From CAVTWS01 sp963738445 (GTDB taxonomy: Bacteria > Actinomycetota > Acidimicrobiia > Acidimicrobiales > SHLQ01): a stretch of 64,000 nucleotides of DNA. Positions 26,801 to 35,464 of this stretch are shown here, one piece after another. The notes under the pieces are model-generated. The model was not told the origin of the DNA and made no database searches. It worked only from the letters and a program-made list of their open reading frames with translations. The stretch is from assembly GCA_963738445.1 (NCBI GenBank), contig CAVTWS010000018.1:1-64000 (forward strand). The letters run 5' to 3'. Made by a program: the position numbers and the translations under genes. Each line of letters opens with the position of its first letter. The stretch's first letter is position 1.

Positions 26801-28721
26801 CGGCGACATGAGCGGCGACGTGTTCGGCAACGGCATGCTGCTGTCCGATCGGATCCGCCTGATCGCTGCGTTCGACCACCGGCACGTGTTCCTCGACCCC
26901 GATCCCGACCCCGCGACATCGTTCGCCGAACGCCAGCGCCTCTTCTCCCTACCGACATCGTCCTGGGCCGACTACGACACCACCCTCATCGCGGCCGGCG
27001 GCGGGGTGTTCGACCGCACCGTGAAGGCGATCCCCGTCACCGAGCAGATGAGGGCGGCTCTCGGCATCACCGCCGAATCGCTCACACCCCCGCAGCTCAT
27101 CTCGGCGATCCTGCGGGCGCCCGTCGACCTGCTGTGGAACGGAGGCATCGGCACCTACGTGAAGGCGAGGACCGAAGGTCACGACGATGTCGGCGACCGC
27201 ACCAACGACACCGTCCGCGTCGACGGTGCCGACCTCCGGTGCCAGGTGGTCGGCGAGGGCGGCAACCTCGGGTTCACCCAACTCGGGCGCGTGGAGTTCG
27301 CCGCGGCCGGCGGCCGGATCAACACCGACTTCATCGACAACTCCGGCGGGGTCGACTGTTCCGACCACGAGGTGAACCTGAAGGTGCTCCTGGATCGGGA
27401 GGTGGCGATCGGGGAGCTCACGGTCAAGCACCGGAACGAGCTGCTCGCCGCCATGACCGATGAGGTCGCCGAGCTCGTGCTGGAGGACAACGCCGCCCAG
27501 TCGCTCGCCCTGTCCCTGGCCCGCATCCAGGCCCCCCGCATGGTCGACGTCCACGTCCGCCAGCTGGCCTGGCTCGAGCGGGTGGCCGGACTCAACCGGG
27601 ACCTCGAGGGGTTCCCGACCGACGAGACGTTGATGGCGCGCCGGGCCGACGGCCGCGGTCTGACCCAGCCCGAGCTCGCGGTCTTGCTCGCCTACACCAA
27701 GAACACGCTGACCACGACCCTCCTGGCCGGCTCCCTCCCCGACGATCCGGCATTCGACGACGAGCTCCTCGCCTACTTCCCGGCCGCGGTGCGAGATCGC
27801 TTCGGCCGATCCGCCACCGAGCATCCCCTCCGCCGCGAGCTCATCGCCACGATCGTCGTCAACGACCTCGTCAACCGCTCCGGGATGTCGATGGCGGTTC
27901 GCCTCGCCGAGGAGACCTCCGCCCCCTTCGACGAGATCATCAAGGCGTTCCTCGTGGCCTGGAAGGCCCTCGATCTCGACCGGCACCGCGACGAGCTCCT
28001 CGACTCCGAGGCGTCGCTCTCCGCCGACGCCGTGCTGGCCGCGCATCTGGAGATCAAGCAGCTCGGCGAGCGCGGCACCCGCTGGGTGCTCCGCAACCGC
28101 CGGTTCCCGATCGACGTCGATCGGACCGTCGAGCAGTTGGCCGCCGGCGTGGCGACCATCCGTGGGCGTCTGATCGATTGGCTGCCCCCCGTGGATCGAA
28201 CCGAGCAGGAGGAGATCCACGCTCGACTGACCGCGACCGGCGTCCCCGACCAGCTGGCGACGGACATGGCCGAGTTGGCGATCCTCTACATGGCGCTCGA
28301 CATCGTGGATGTCTCCGTCGACGTCGACCGCCCCCTCGATTCGGTCGCGCGCTCCTACTTCGCCCTCGACGACGACCTGCTCCTCGCGCCGCTCCGACGC
28401 TGGATCCTCGCCCTGCCCCGCCTCGACCGGTGGAGCGCCAACGCCCGCTCGGCGCTGCGCGACGACCTGCTCCGCGCCCACGCCGATCTCGTGGCCAGCA
28501 TCTTCCGCGAGAGCCCCGCCACCGGGGGCGACGACAGCGCCGTCGAAGCGCCGTTCCGGGTCGCGGCGTGGCTCATCCGCCACTCCCCTGCCGTCGACCG
28601 GTGGCGACACGTCATGTCGGACCTCCGCGAGGTCGGAACTCCGGACATCAACCACCTGTCCGTGGCGGTTCGCGAGCTCCGCAATCTCATCCATCAAGTC
28701 GCCGGGAGCACCAGAACGTGA
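23853..28721 (+). CDS. gdh: NAD-specific glutamate dehydrogenase, large (180-kDa) type
   Basis: Converts glutamate to 2-oxoglutarate and ammonium with NAD. At 1,622 residues it matches the large actinobacterial and proteobacterial class. A long N-terminal regulatory half (ACT-like segments, for example TKTNQPSTVHRNLRMDYVGV) precedes the catalytic core. The core includes GGIRWSDRREDFRTEILGLM, MKAQNVKNTVIVPVGAKGGF (about residues 830-850), TGYDHKGMGITARGAW and GVGDMSGDVFGNGMLLS. A C-terminal helical region follows. The GTG start overlaps the WS/DGAT stop, and its own stop overlaps the VOC gene. No internal frame change is seen over 4.9 kb, a useful contrast to the indel-rich genes. Confidence 0.96.
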   Translation: MSAATEPTTGALIHELVQLAGEHAPPAAGSIDLGRFVGGYFADLDAFDVEVRSPESLVAIALDHLRLGLARTGDEPNVSVHVPTIVTHGWSSAHTAVQVVSDDMSFIVSSLLALFERRGLAVHLLVHPVLNVERVDGRLVRVLGESTTAGTGGESWAHIEIDRVTDETTLNAIAADVRRVLKDVRDAVHDGPAMIQRAAELAAELRSTDAPDDYQLEEHAALLDWMAHGNFVFLGYREYDVEYPTDPDTEAADASLVSRSGTGLGILRDAQPQRRRLGDLGPQLAERAVSPVPFVNLTKTNQPSTVHRNLRMDYVGVKQVDAEGRVLGERRFLGLWTASAYTRSAMDIPVLRSKVAEVLARSGAVPRSHQANQLVNILERYPRDELFQIRVDDLYEHARGILAVNERRIVRLFVRPDDYGRFWSALVFVPRDRFDTATRLRIQELLQEVFGADRLNFTTQIDDSALARLHVTLYTPGRSVPPVDLEALERRIARLTRSWSDDLQLALIDSGGEDKGLARYQRWGRAFPAAYQEDISPAAAVTDIGRVEGLNDDDIDVELYHPLDTGAEIVRLKVFRSGAPIHLSDVLPILRDHGVTVLDERPYRLRDTTRSIWIYDFGLALPAAVAAQSGNPSFAVRFAQSFLAAWRGETESDGLNRLVVEADLDHRQVLVARALRRFMHQLGIRYSDAYFEQTLVGHASLVQLAVALFRARFDPTAVDPDRERQLDAQIDKELAGIVGLDADRILQGFRNLIHATVRTNFYQQAAAGRTPACVAFKIDPSRITDMPLPRPEHEIFVYSPRVEGVHLRMGAVARGGIRWSDRREDFRTEILGLMKAQNVKNTVIVPVGAKGGFVLKRPPADPSAIRAEVKACYQLFIGALLDVTDNLVEGAVVPPVGLIRHDRDDPYLVVAADKGTATFSDTANEISLARNFWLGDAFASGGSTGYDHKGMGITARGAWESVTRHLRELGVDPARNPFTVVGVGDMSGDVFGNGMLLSDRIRLIAAFDHRHVFLDPDPDPATSFAERQRLFSLPTSSWADYDTTLIAAGGGVFDRTVKAIPVTEQMRAALGITAESLTPPQLISAILRAPVDLLWNGGIGTYVKARTEGHDDVGDRTNDTVRVDGADLRCQVVGEGGNLGFTQLGRVEFAAAGGRINTDFIDNSGGVDCSDHEVNLKVLLDREVAIGELTVKHRNELLAAMTDEVAELVLEDNAAQSLALSLARIQAPRMVDVHVRQLAWLERVAGLNRDLEGFPTDETLMARRADGRGLTQPELAVLLAYTKNTLTTTLLAGSLPDDPAFDDELLAYFPAAVRDRFGRSATEHPLRRELIATIVVNDLVNRSGMSMAVRLAEETSAPFDEIIKAFLVAWKALDLDRHRDELLDSEASLSADAVLAAHLEIKQLGERGTRWVLRNRRFPIDVDRTVEQLAAGVATIRGRLIDWLPPVDRTEQEEIHARLTATGVPDQLATDMAELAILYMALDIVDVSVDVDRPLDSVARSYFALDDDLLLAPLRRWILALPRLDRWSANARSALRDDLLRAHADLVASIFRESPATGGDDSAVEAPFRVAAWLIRHSPAVDRWRHVMSDLREVGTPDINHLSVAVRELRNLIHQVAGSTRT

Positions 28722-29149
28722 CCAACGCACGAGTCAACCATCTGGGCCACGCCGTCTCGGACCTCGAACGGGCCGAGCGATTCTGGACCGAGGCCTTCGG
28801 GTTCCGCCGCGTCCTCGAGCTGGAGCCGCCCGACGACAGCACCGCTCCCCTCCTGGGCCTCGAACCTCCGCTGGCCCTGCGAGCCGTCTACCTCGAGTGC
28901 GATGGTCTGGTGCTCGAGCTGTTGCACTACCGGGAACGGCCGCTCACGACCGGCACCCGCAGCATGGCCGAGCAGGGCTTCACGCATCTGTCGCTCACCG
29001 TCGACGACCTCGACGCCTGCCTCGCTCGCGTCGAGCGCCTCGGCGGGGAGATCATCCGTTCCAGCCGGCTCGGTGACGTCGCGATTATGGTACACGATCC
29101 AGATGGCCAACTGGTCGAGATCCTGACCCGCTGGGTCAAGCCGGCCTGA
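28718..29149 (+). CDS. VOC superfamily protein (glyoxalase/methylmalonyl-CoA epimerase-like)
   Basis: A 143-residue vicinal oxygen chelate protein with two beta-alpha-beta-beta-beta modules. VNHLGHAVSDLERAERFWTE carries the first metal-type histidine, GFTHLSLTVDDLDACLARVE gives a second, and DGQLVEILTRW provides the terminal glutamate. The pattern resembles glyoxalase I or methylmalonyl-CoA epimerase, but substrate cannot be assigned. The GTG start overlaps the glutamate dehydrogenase stop, so it is the last gene of the WS/DGAT-GDH-VOC series. The PhoX-like gene begins 22 bp later and could belong to the same transcript. Confidence 0.85.
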   Translation: MTNARVNHLGHAVSDLERAERFWTEAFGFRRVLELEPPDDSTAPLLGLEPPLALRAVYLECDGLVLELLHYRERPLTTGTRSMAEQGFTHLSLTVDDLDACLARVERLGGEIIRSSRLGDVAIMVHDPDGQLVEILTRWVKPA

Positions 29150-29171
29150 ACACCGACGAGGGACACATCTC

Positions 29172-30665
29172 ATGGATCGACGTCATTTCCTGCGCACCGC
29201 GATCGCCGGGGCGGGCGCGGGGGTCGTCGTCCCGTCGCTGGGCATGGTTCACGCGCATGCGCAGGTCGCCCCGGCGACGCCGGGCGAGAGCCCCTACGGC
29301 CCCCTGTCGGCCTCACCCGACGAGAATGGGCTGCTCCTGCCGGACGGGTTCACCTCCCGGGTGGTGGCCGTGGCCGGCGAGCCCGTCGGCTCGACCGACT
29401 ACCTCTGGCACGCGTTCCCCGACGGGGCGGCGACCTTCGACGACGGGGCCGGCGGCTGGTACTACGTCTGCAACAGCGAGGTGTTCGACTTCTTGACCCC
29501 CGAAGCCGGAGGCGTCTCGGCGATCCACTTCGGCCCCGACGGCGAGGTGCTCGACGCCTACCGGATCCTCGAAGGATCGAACTCGAACTGCGCAGGCGGG
29601 CCGACACCGTGGGGCACCTGGCTGAGTTGCGAGGAGAACCTGGCCGAGACCGGCCGGGTGTTCGAGTGCGATCCGACCGGAGCTCAACCGGCGGTCGAGC
29701 ACGCGGCGATGGGACGGTGGGCCCACGAGGCCGTCGCCGTGGATCCGGTCGACGAGATGTTGTACCTGACCCAGGACCATCCCGAAGGGCTGCTCTACCG
29801 CTTCACCCCGGATGCCTATCCGGACCTGAGCCAGGGGACCCTCGAGGCGTGCCTGGTGGCCGACGACGGGTCCGTCACGTGGAGCACGGTCTCCGACCCC
29901 TCCGGCACGACCGCACCCACCCGCACGCAGGTCCCCGGCGCCACCGTCTTCCCCGGCAACGAGGGCATCTGGTACCACGACGGCTGGATCTACTTCACGA
30001 CCAAGCTCGACCACTCCGTTCACAGCATCGATCTCCGGTCCCAGTCCTACGTCCTCGTCTGGCGCGGCGACCCGGACGGTCTCGGTGTCGAGGCGGCCGT
30101 GCTGTCCGGTGTCGACAACATCACCGTCAACGCGGGGACGGGCGAGCTCATCGTGGCCGAGGACGGCGGCAACATGGAGCTCATCGTCATCACCCCGGAA
30201 GGCGCGATCGCGCCGTTCGTTCGCATCCAGGGCCAGGAGGGCTCCGAGATGACCGGCCCCGTCTTCACACCGAATCGGGACCGGCTGTACTTCTCGTCCC
30301 AACGCGGCCCGGCGCTGAAGACGGTGGGCGAGATCGTCCCCGGCATCGATTCTGACGACCTGGGCGCCGGCGTGACCTACGAGATCGTCGGGCCGTTCCG
30401 GGGCCAGGTCGAACCAGCACCGGCCACCGAAACCTCGAGCACGACCACGCCACCCGCTCCGACCACGATCCAGGCGCCGACCACGACGCTCCAAGCCGCT
30501 CAGGACGCACAGGACACGGCCGCCTCCGGCCCGGCGACCGACGGCGACGATTCCGACGACGGCGGGAGTGTCGTACCCTTCGCGGTCGGCGGCGCCGTCG
30601 CCGTCGCGGCGGTGGGAGCGGTGGTGGCCTGGCGGCGCCGGAACGCCGCACCGCCGCCCGACTGA
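29172..30665 (+). CDS. PhoX-like (DUF839) Tat-exported protein with C-terminal membrane anchor
   Basis: A 497-residue protein starting MDRRHFLRTAIAGAGAGVVV, a twin-arginine signal, so it is exported folded. The body matches the PhoX/DUF839 beta-propeller family, which includes calcium-dependent alkaline phosphatases; examples are PWGTWLSCEENLAETGRVFE, MGRWAHEAVAVDPVDEMLYL and NEGIWYHDGWIYFTTKLDHS. The C-terminal 90 residues are a Thr/Pro-rich linker (TTTPPAPTTIQAPTTT), a glycine/alanine helix (VAVAAVGAVVAWRRR) and a basic end. This suggests membrane anchoring with the propeller outside. Whether it is a true phosphatase is uncertain. Confidence 0.88.
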   Translation: MDRRHFLRTAIAGAGAGVVVPSLGMVHAHAQVAPATPGESPYGPLSASPDENGLLLPDGFTSRVVAVAGEPVGSTDYLWHAFPDGAATFDDGAGGWYYVCNSEVFDFLTPEAGGVSAIHFGPDGEVLDAYRILEGSNSNCAGGPTPWGTWLSCEENLAETGRVFECDPTGAQPAVEHAAMGRWAHEAVAVDPVDEMLYLTQDHPEGLLYRFTPDAYPDLSQGTLEACLVADDGSVTWSTVSDPSGTTAPTRTQVPGATVFPGNEGIWYHDGWIYFTTKLDHSVHSIDLRSQSYVLVWRGDPDGLGVEAAVLSGVDNITVNAGTGELIVAEDGGNMELIVITPEGAIAPFVRIQGQEGSEMTGPVFTPNRDRLYFSSQRGPALKTVGEIVPGIDSDDLGAGVTYEIVGPFRGQVEPAPATETSSTTTPPAPTTIQAPTTTLQAAQDAQDTAASGPATDGDDSDDGGSVVPFAVGGAVAVAAVGAVVAWRRRNAAPPPD

Positions 30666-30732
30666 CCCTCCCGCGCCGAATGCCTCCCGACATAGGCCGA
30701 ACGGGCTAAAGGAAATCGCGCTCCGGGCCGAA

Positions 30733-31218
30733 ATGATGATCATGGGACGCCTCATGAGAATCGGTCCTCTCATGGCCCTCGCCGGAGCTGCGCTCCTGTG
30801 GGGGTCATTGACCCTGGTCTGGTTCAGCCACGACCTGACCGCCTATCTGCTCCAGCAGCGGCCGCTCGAGACACCGACCAATGCCGTGGTCGAGCGGACC
30901 GGATGGCAGTCGTTCCGCTATACCGACATCGCCCTGGGCACCCTCTCGGTCCTCGCCGCCATCACCGTCCTCTTCGACTGGTTCGCGCCACGGCCGGACG
31001 GACGCACCACGTTCACCATCTTCGGAGTCATCGGCATCGGTGTCGTCCTCAACGAGATGATCTGGCGACCGAACTTCGAGCCCACGGTCACCCCCCACAT
31101 CGAGATGGGGGCCTGGCTCGCCCTCATCGGTTGCGTGTTGATCGCCTGGGGGGGTCGGGTCGATCCCGTGCAGCCGTCGACGGTGCTGCGTCGCCACCGC
31201 CAGCCGGTGCTGCACTGA
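30733..31218 (+). CDS. Small membrane protein of unknown function
   Basis: About 161 residues, with several clustered ATG starts (30733, 30736, 30742, 30754). Four hydrophobic segments are seen: LMALAGAALLWGSLTLVWF, YTDIALGTLSVLAAITVLF, FTIFGVIGIGVVLNEMIW and MGAWLALIGCVLIAWGG. They have short charged loops (DWFAPRPDGRTT) and a basic tail (TVLRRHRQPVLH). No family recognised. It lies 67 bp after the PhoX-like gene and 22 bp before the ABC ATPase on the same strand, so the three may be co-transcribed, but it does not resemble an ABC permease. Confidence 0.7.
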   Translation: MMIMGRLMRIGPLMALAGAALLWGSLTLVWFSHDLTAYLLQQRPLETPTNAVVERTGWQSFRYTDIALGTLSVLAAITVLFDWFAPRPDGRTTFTIFGVIGIGVVLNEMIWRPNFEPTVTPHIEMGAWLALIGCVLIAWGGRVDPVQPSTVLRRHRQPVLH

Positions 31219-31240
31219 TCGACGTCAGTAGCCTGGGCGG

Positions 31241-32035
31241 GTGGTCCCGGCCTCCCACCCCTCGTCGCCCGCCACGCGGACCGGCATCACCACCGATCGA
31301 CTGTCGGTGTCGTTCGGTGGGGTCACGGCGCTCGATCAGGTGTCCATCGAGATCCCCGGCGGCTCGTCGGCTGCGGTCATCGGACCGAACGGCTCGGGCA
31401 AGTCGACGTTCCTCAACGTGGTGGCCGGCCTGGTCCGGCCGTCCGCCGGGGCGGTCTCGGTCGATCGCAGCCGCGTCGCGTACGTGCTCCAACGCCACGA
31501 TCATCGGCGGTGGATGCCGATCACCGTGCGGGAGATCCTGGAGATCGGTCGCTCTCCCGAAGTCGGCCTGCTCCGGCGGTTGCGGCGAGTCGATCACGAT
31601 GCCGTGGCCCGGGCGGCGGAGCGGTTGGAGATCACCGCCCTCCTCGACCGTCAGTTCAGCGAGCTGTCCGGCGGCCAGCGCCAGCGGGTGCTGGTGGCCC
31701 AGGCCCTCACGCGTGACCCATCGGTGCTCCTCCTCGACGAACCCATCACCGGGCTCGACCTGGCAAGTCAGGAGCGCATTCTCTCCCTCATCACCGAGGA
31801 GACGGCGGCCGGTCACACCGTGGTCATCTCGACCCATCATCTCGACGAGGCGCGCCACTGCGATCTGGTCGTGCTGCTCGCCCGGCGGCTGGTGGCCGTC
31901 GGCCCGCCGGACACGGTCCTGACCCCCGACCTGTTACGGGTCGCCTACGCCGGTCGGGTGCTCGGCGACCATCATGACCACGGTCATCGCCAGGACCTGC
32001 TGATGCTCGACGACCACGGTCACGAACACGCCTGA
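31241..32035 (+). CDS. ABC transporter ATP-binding protein, zinc/manganese (ZnuC/MntB) type
   Basis: A 264-residue ATPase. It has Walker A AVIGPNGSGKSTFLNVVAGL, the Q-loop region YVLQRHDHRRWMPITVREIL, signature FSELSGGQRQRVLVAQAL, Walker B VLLLDEPITGLD and the H-loop VVISTHHLDEA. The pattern is that of metal-chelate/zinc ATPases. The C-terminal 30 residues are histidine-rich (DHHDHGHRQDL and DDHGHEHA), typical of zinc-handling proteins. No permease or binding protein accompanies it in the window. It starts with GTG 31241 and converges on a Fur family gene, supporting a metal-related role. Confidence 0.87.
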   Translation: MVPASHPSSPATRTGITTDRLSVSFGGVTALDQVSIEIPGGSSAAVIGPNGSGKSTFLNVVAGLVRPSAGAVSVDRSRVAYVLQRHDHRRWMPITVREILEIGRSPEVGLLRRLRRVDHDAVARAAERLEITALLDRQFSELSGGQRQRVLVAQALTRDPSVLLLDEPITGLDLASQERILSLITEETAAGHTVVISTHHLDEARHCDLVVLLARRLVAVGPPDTVLTPDLLRVAYAGRVLGDHHDHGHRQDLLMLDDHGHEHA

Positions 32036-32057
32036 GCACGGCGATGCTCGGGGCGGG

Positions 32058-32495
32058 TCACCGACAGGTGGAGCAGTGTCCCACGAGGTCGAGCGTGTGG
32101 TGCTCGGCGCGGAAAGCGTGTGTCTCCGCGATGCTCGCCAGCACCCGATCCAGCCGCGCCTCGATCGTCGCGTCGAGCTCGAAGTCGATGATCGCACCGC
32201 ACGAGCGGCAGACGAGGTGGTGATGATGCGCGGACAGGTCCTCGGCCAGCTCGAAGCGGGCATGGTCCGGACCGGTCACCAAACGACGGATGGCACCCGC
32301 TTCCTCCAACACCGCCAGTGACCGATACGTCGAGCTCTGGCTGAGATCGGTGCGGCTGGCCAACAGGTCAGGGAGGGTCACCGGCGCTCCGGCGGAGACC
32401 AGCAGGTCGACGACCACCCGGCGGTTGGTCGTGTACCGCTGGCCCACCCCGGCCAACCGACGGGTGACCTCGTCGTGCACCTGCTCGTGGTCCAT
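32058..32495 (-). CDS. Fur family metal-responsive repressor (possibly Zur)
   Basis: A 145-residue regulator from ATG 32495 (MDHEQVHDEVTRRLAG); the frame is open slightly further upstream. The winged helix is LADRRVV-like with SQSSTYRSLAVLEEAGAIRR. The dimer/metal domain has the HHHH cluster LSAHHHHLVCRSCGAI and the final CSTC pair, giving two CXXC motifs that form a structural zinc site. The position next to the zinc-type ABC ATPase suggests zinc control (Zur), but iron cannot be excluded. It follows the DUF4349 gene on the same strand after 52 bp and converges on the ATPase gene. Confidence 0.9.
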   Translation of the reverse strand: MDHEQVHDEVTRRLAGVGQRYTTNRRVVVDLLVSAGAPVTLPDLLASRTDLSQSSTYRSLAVLEEAGAIRRLVTGPDHARFELAEDLSAHHHHLVCRSCGAIIDFELDATIEARLDRVLASIAETHAFRAEHHTLDLVGHCSTCR

Positions 32496-32546
32496 GGCCC
32501 CTGCAGTGTAGGGAACCATGGACCAGGGAGCCGGCGACCGGTCGGG

Positions 32547-33944
32547 CTACACGTCGGCGAAGGCGCCCGGAACCGTCGCCGAGCGGCGGCGCCGCCAGCG
32601 ATACACGAGGGCGCCGATCACCGCCAGCCACAGGAACGGCAGCACCGCGGCCACCACCACCAGCAGCGCTTGCCCCATCCAGAGCAACGCACCCCAGCTG
32701 CTCGAGAGCACCTGGGAGAAGCCCGGGAGCTCCGTGCTGTCGTCGAGCTCGGCCGAGGCCGAGGAGTGCCTCGTCAGGGCGGCTCCGAGTGCCACGCCTT
32801 CCCCGTCGACGGGCGTCACGCTGACGTCGGTCTCCGAGCGCACGGTCTCGTCGGCGGTCAGCTCGTGGGCGAGCACGAGCTGGGTGTCGGGACGCAACGC
32901 GTTGTCGAGCGCGCCGGCCACCACCGTGTAGTCGGAGGTCGTCAAACCGAGCGAGCGGTCGTCGACCTGGATCTGCGCCAGGTCCGTGGCCCCGGTGTTC
33001 TCGATCGTGACGCACAGGGTCACGAGCTCGTCGGCTTCGACGTCGAGCTGTTCCATGGAAGCGTCGCTGCATCCGGCTCCTTCGTCGTGCCCCACGTACA
33101 TCGCCGAGGCGACCAGCACCCCCGCCGCCGGAACCGGACGGACCCGTTCGACCAGGGTCACGTTGATCGTGGCCAGCGACGCGGCGGCCTCGATCGTGCG
33201 CAGCTGACCGCGCAGGATCTCGAGGTCGGTCTCGCGCTGCAGGAGCTGCTGCTCGATCTGAGTGATCGTCGTCAGGTCCGTCGCCTCGGCGAGGAACCCC
33301 CGGAGCCGTTCGACACTCGTCTCGGCGGTGAGGATCTGACTCCGGAGGTCGACCACGCGCTCGGTGACATCGTCGGCCGTGACATCCTGCGACGCGAGGT
33401 CACCGAGGCCCGCCACGGCCACCATGGCCGCCGAGAAGTCCGCGGGGCGGACCCGGAAGATCAGCGTCGTACGCGGTTCAGGCTCGGTCGTCGTCTGCTG
33501 ACCGAACACGAGCGCGCCGAACGGCGCCAGCACCGTCTGGGCCTCGAGGGCGGCGGCGGATACGTCGTCGACCGCCACCGTCAGGTTGCCGATGAACACG
33601 ATGTCCCGGCCCAGATCGGCCGGTTGAAAGGCGACCGACACATCCACGCCGTCCACGCCGCTGCCGCCCGAGGGGCCCTCGGCCGCGCCCGGGGCCGACT
33701 CGGCGCTGCCCGGGGCCGCCGTCGTCTCGCTCGCCGCCGCCTCATCGCCGAGGGCCGTGGCCTCGGTCTGGACGTCGTCTCCACCATCACCCGCTGCGTT
33801 TTCAGCGGGACTGTCGCCGGCTGGTCGGGTGTCGGCTGCGACATCTGCCCCAGCAGCGGCGTCATCGTCGCCGCTGCTGCTGCTACAACCGGCGAGCACC
33901 ACGGCCAGCACGATCCCCACCACCCTGAACACGGTTCGTCGCAT
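32547..33944 (-). CDS. DUF4349 domain lipoprotein
   Basis: A 465-residue secreted protein. The N-terminus has a signal with lipobox (FRVVGIVLAVVLAGCSSSSG), followed by an acidic Ala/Asp/Thr-rich linker of about 90 residues. The DUF4349 core includes IVFIGNLTVAVDDVSAAALE, FRVRPADFSAAMVAVAGLG and a coiled-coil-rich stretch TQIEQQLLQRETDLEILRGQ. A C-terminal helix VVVAAVLPFLWLAVIGALV with a basic tail (YRWRRRRSATV) anchors the end in the membrane. The protein is presumably bound to the outer face of the membrane, with a lipid at one end and a helix at the other. Function of the family is unknown. Confidence 0.85.
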   Translation of the reverse strand: MRRTVFRVVGIVLAVVLAGCSSSSGDDDAAAGADVAADTRPAGDSPAENAAGDGGDDVQTEATALGDEAAASETTAAPGSAESAPGAAEGPSGGSGVDGVDVSVAFQPADLGRDIVFIGNLTVAVDDVSAAALEAQTVLAPFGALVFGQQTTTEPEPRTTLIFRVRPADFSAAMVAVAGLGDLASQDVTADDVTERVVDLRSQILTAETSVERLRGFLAEATDLTTITQIEQQLLQRETDLEILRGQLRTIEAAASLATINVTLVERVRPVPAAGVLVASAMYVGHDEGAGCSDASMEQLDVEADELVTLCVTIENTGATDLAQIQVDDRSLGLTTSDYTVVAGALDNALRPDTQLVLAHELTADETVRSETDVSVTPVDGEGVALGAALTRHSSASAELDDSTELPGFSQVLSSSWGALLWMGQALLVVVAAVLPFLWLAVIGALVYRWRRRRSATVPGAFADV

Positions 33945-34103
33945 GATCTACCTCCAAGTCAGAGCCGCCGGCCGATCCGAGGCGCCGTCCCTGCGGTGAC
34001 CAATGTGACGAGCCCACCCGCTCGCTGGTTCCGGCACCGCCGTGTCGAACTCGTGACGGAATCGCCGGACCCACCACCCGACGTGACCATTACGCTCGTC
34101 CCC

Positions 34104-35447
34104 ATGACCGATGCTCCCAGCCGCGCCTACCTCGACGACCGAGCCCACGTCTTCCACTCGTGGTCCGCGCAGGGCCAGCTCGATCCCCTCGTGGTGAGCG
34201 GCGCGGAAGGCAGTTGGTTCTGGGACGAGAACGGACGTCGTTTCCTGGACTTCTCGTCGCAGCTCGTCAACATGAACATCGGTCACCAGCACCCGAAGCT
34301 CGTGGCAGCCATCAAAGAGGCGGCCGACGGTCTGTGCACGATCGCGCCGGTCCACGCCAACGCCTCGCGCAGCGAGGCCGCCCGGCTGATCGCCGAGGTG
34401 GCCCCTGGCGACCTCGACATGGTGTTCTTCACCAACGGCGGTGCGGAGGCGGCCGAGAACGCCATCCGGATGGCCCGGCTCCACACCGGTCGTCACAAGG
34501 TCCTCACGACGTACCGGAGCTACCACGGTGCCACCGGCGGGGCCATCGGCCTGACGGGCGAACCGCGCCGCTGGCCGAGCGAACCGGGCCTACCCGGGCT
34601 GATCAAGTTCTGGGGTCCCTACCCGTACCGCTCGGCGTTCCACGCCGCAACGGTCGAGGAGGAGAGCGAGCGGGCGCTCCAGCACCTCGCCGATGTCGTG
34701 GCGATGGAAGGGCCTCACCATGTCGCCGCGATCATGCTCGAGTCCGTCGTCGGCACCAACGGCATCCTGGTGCCACCACCGGGGTACCTGGCCGGTGTCC
34801 GCGAGCTGTGCGACCGTCACGGCATCGTCATGATCGCCGACGAGGTCATGTCCGGATTCGGGCGTTGTGGCGAATGGTTCGCGGTCGACCACTGGCAGGT
34901 CGTCCCGGACCTCATCTGCTTCGCCAAGGGCGTCAACTCCGGATACCTGCCCCTCGGTGGGGTCATCATCTCGCGAGCCGTCGCCGACTCGTTCCGCGAT
35001 CGCCCCTACCCGGGTGGACTCACCTACTCCGGCCATCCGTTGGCGTGTGCGTCGGCGGTGGCGTCGATCACCATCTTCAAGGAGGAGGGGGTGATCGACC
35101 ACGCCCGGATGCTCGGTGCCGAGATCATCGGGCCCGCACTCGACGAGCTGGCGGCGCGCCACCCGAGTGTCGGTGAGGTGCGGGGCCTCGGGGTCTTCTG
35201 GGCGATCGAGCTCGTCCGGGACCGTGCCACCCGGGAGCCCTACGTGCCATTCAACGCCTCCGGCGCGGATGCCGCACCCATGGCCGAGCTCATCGGCGCC
35301 TGCAAGGCCCGTGGGCTGTGGCCCTTCACCCACTTCAACCGCATCCACGTCGTGCCGCCGTGCACCACCTCCGTCGCCGACGTCCGCCTGGGGCTCGAGA
35401 TCATCGACGACGTGCTGACCCTCGCCGATCGCCACGTCACCGGCTGA
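34104..35447 (+). CDS. Class III aminotransferase (aspartate aminotransferase family)
   Basis: A 447-residue pyridoxal-phosphate enzyme of fold type I. ATG 34104 starts MTDAPSRAYLDDRAHVFHSW. Family blocks are FFTNGGAEAAENAIRMARLH, TTYRSYHGATGGAIGLTGEP, GIVMIADEVMSGFGRCGEWF and the cofactor lysine in CFAKGVNSGYLPLGGVIIS. The class includes omega-amino acid:pyruvate and taurine-type transaminases, and the GPYPYRSAFH segment is common in amine-pyruvate relatives. Amino donor is undetermined. An aminoglycoside-phosphotransferase-like gene follows 17 bp downstream and may belong to the same operon. Confidence 0.9.
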   Translation: MTDAPSRAYLDDRAHVFHSWSAQGQLDPLVVSGAEGSWFWDENGRRFLDFSSQLVNMNIGHQHPKLVAAIKEAADGLCTIAPVHANASRSEAARLIAEVAPGDLDMVFFTNGGAEAAENAIRMARLHTGRHKVLTTYRSYHGATGGAIGLTGEPRRWPSEPGLPGLIKFWGPYPYRSAFHAATVEEESERALQHLADVVAMEGPHHVAAIMLESVVGTNGILVPPPGYLAGVRELCDRHGIVMIADEVMSGFGRCGEWFAVDHWQVVPDLICFAKGVNSGYLPLGGVIISRAVADSFRDRPYPGGLTYSGHPLACASAVASITIFKEEGVIDHARMLGAEIIGPALDELAARHPSVGEVRGLGVFWAIELVRDRATREPYVPFNASGADAAPMAELIGACKARGLWPFTHFNRIHVVPPCTTSVADVRLGLEIIDDVLTLADRHVTG

Positions 35448-35464
35448 TCGGCCCGGCGCCCGCG

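Noticed and set aside
26949..28730. A 593-codon minus-strand frame opposite the glutamate dehydrogenase
   Set aside because: It is an antisense shadow with low-complexity acidic sequence; the GDH frame is intact.
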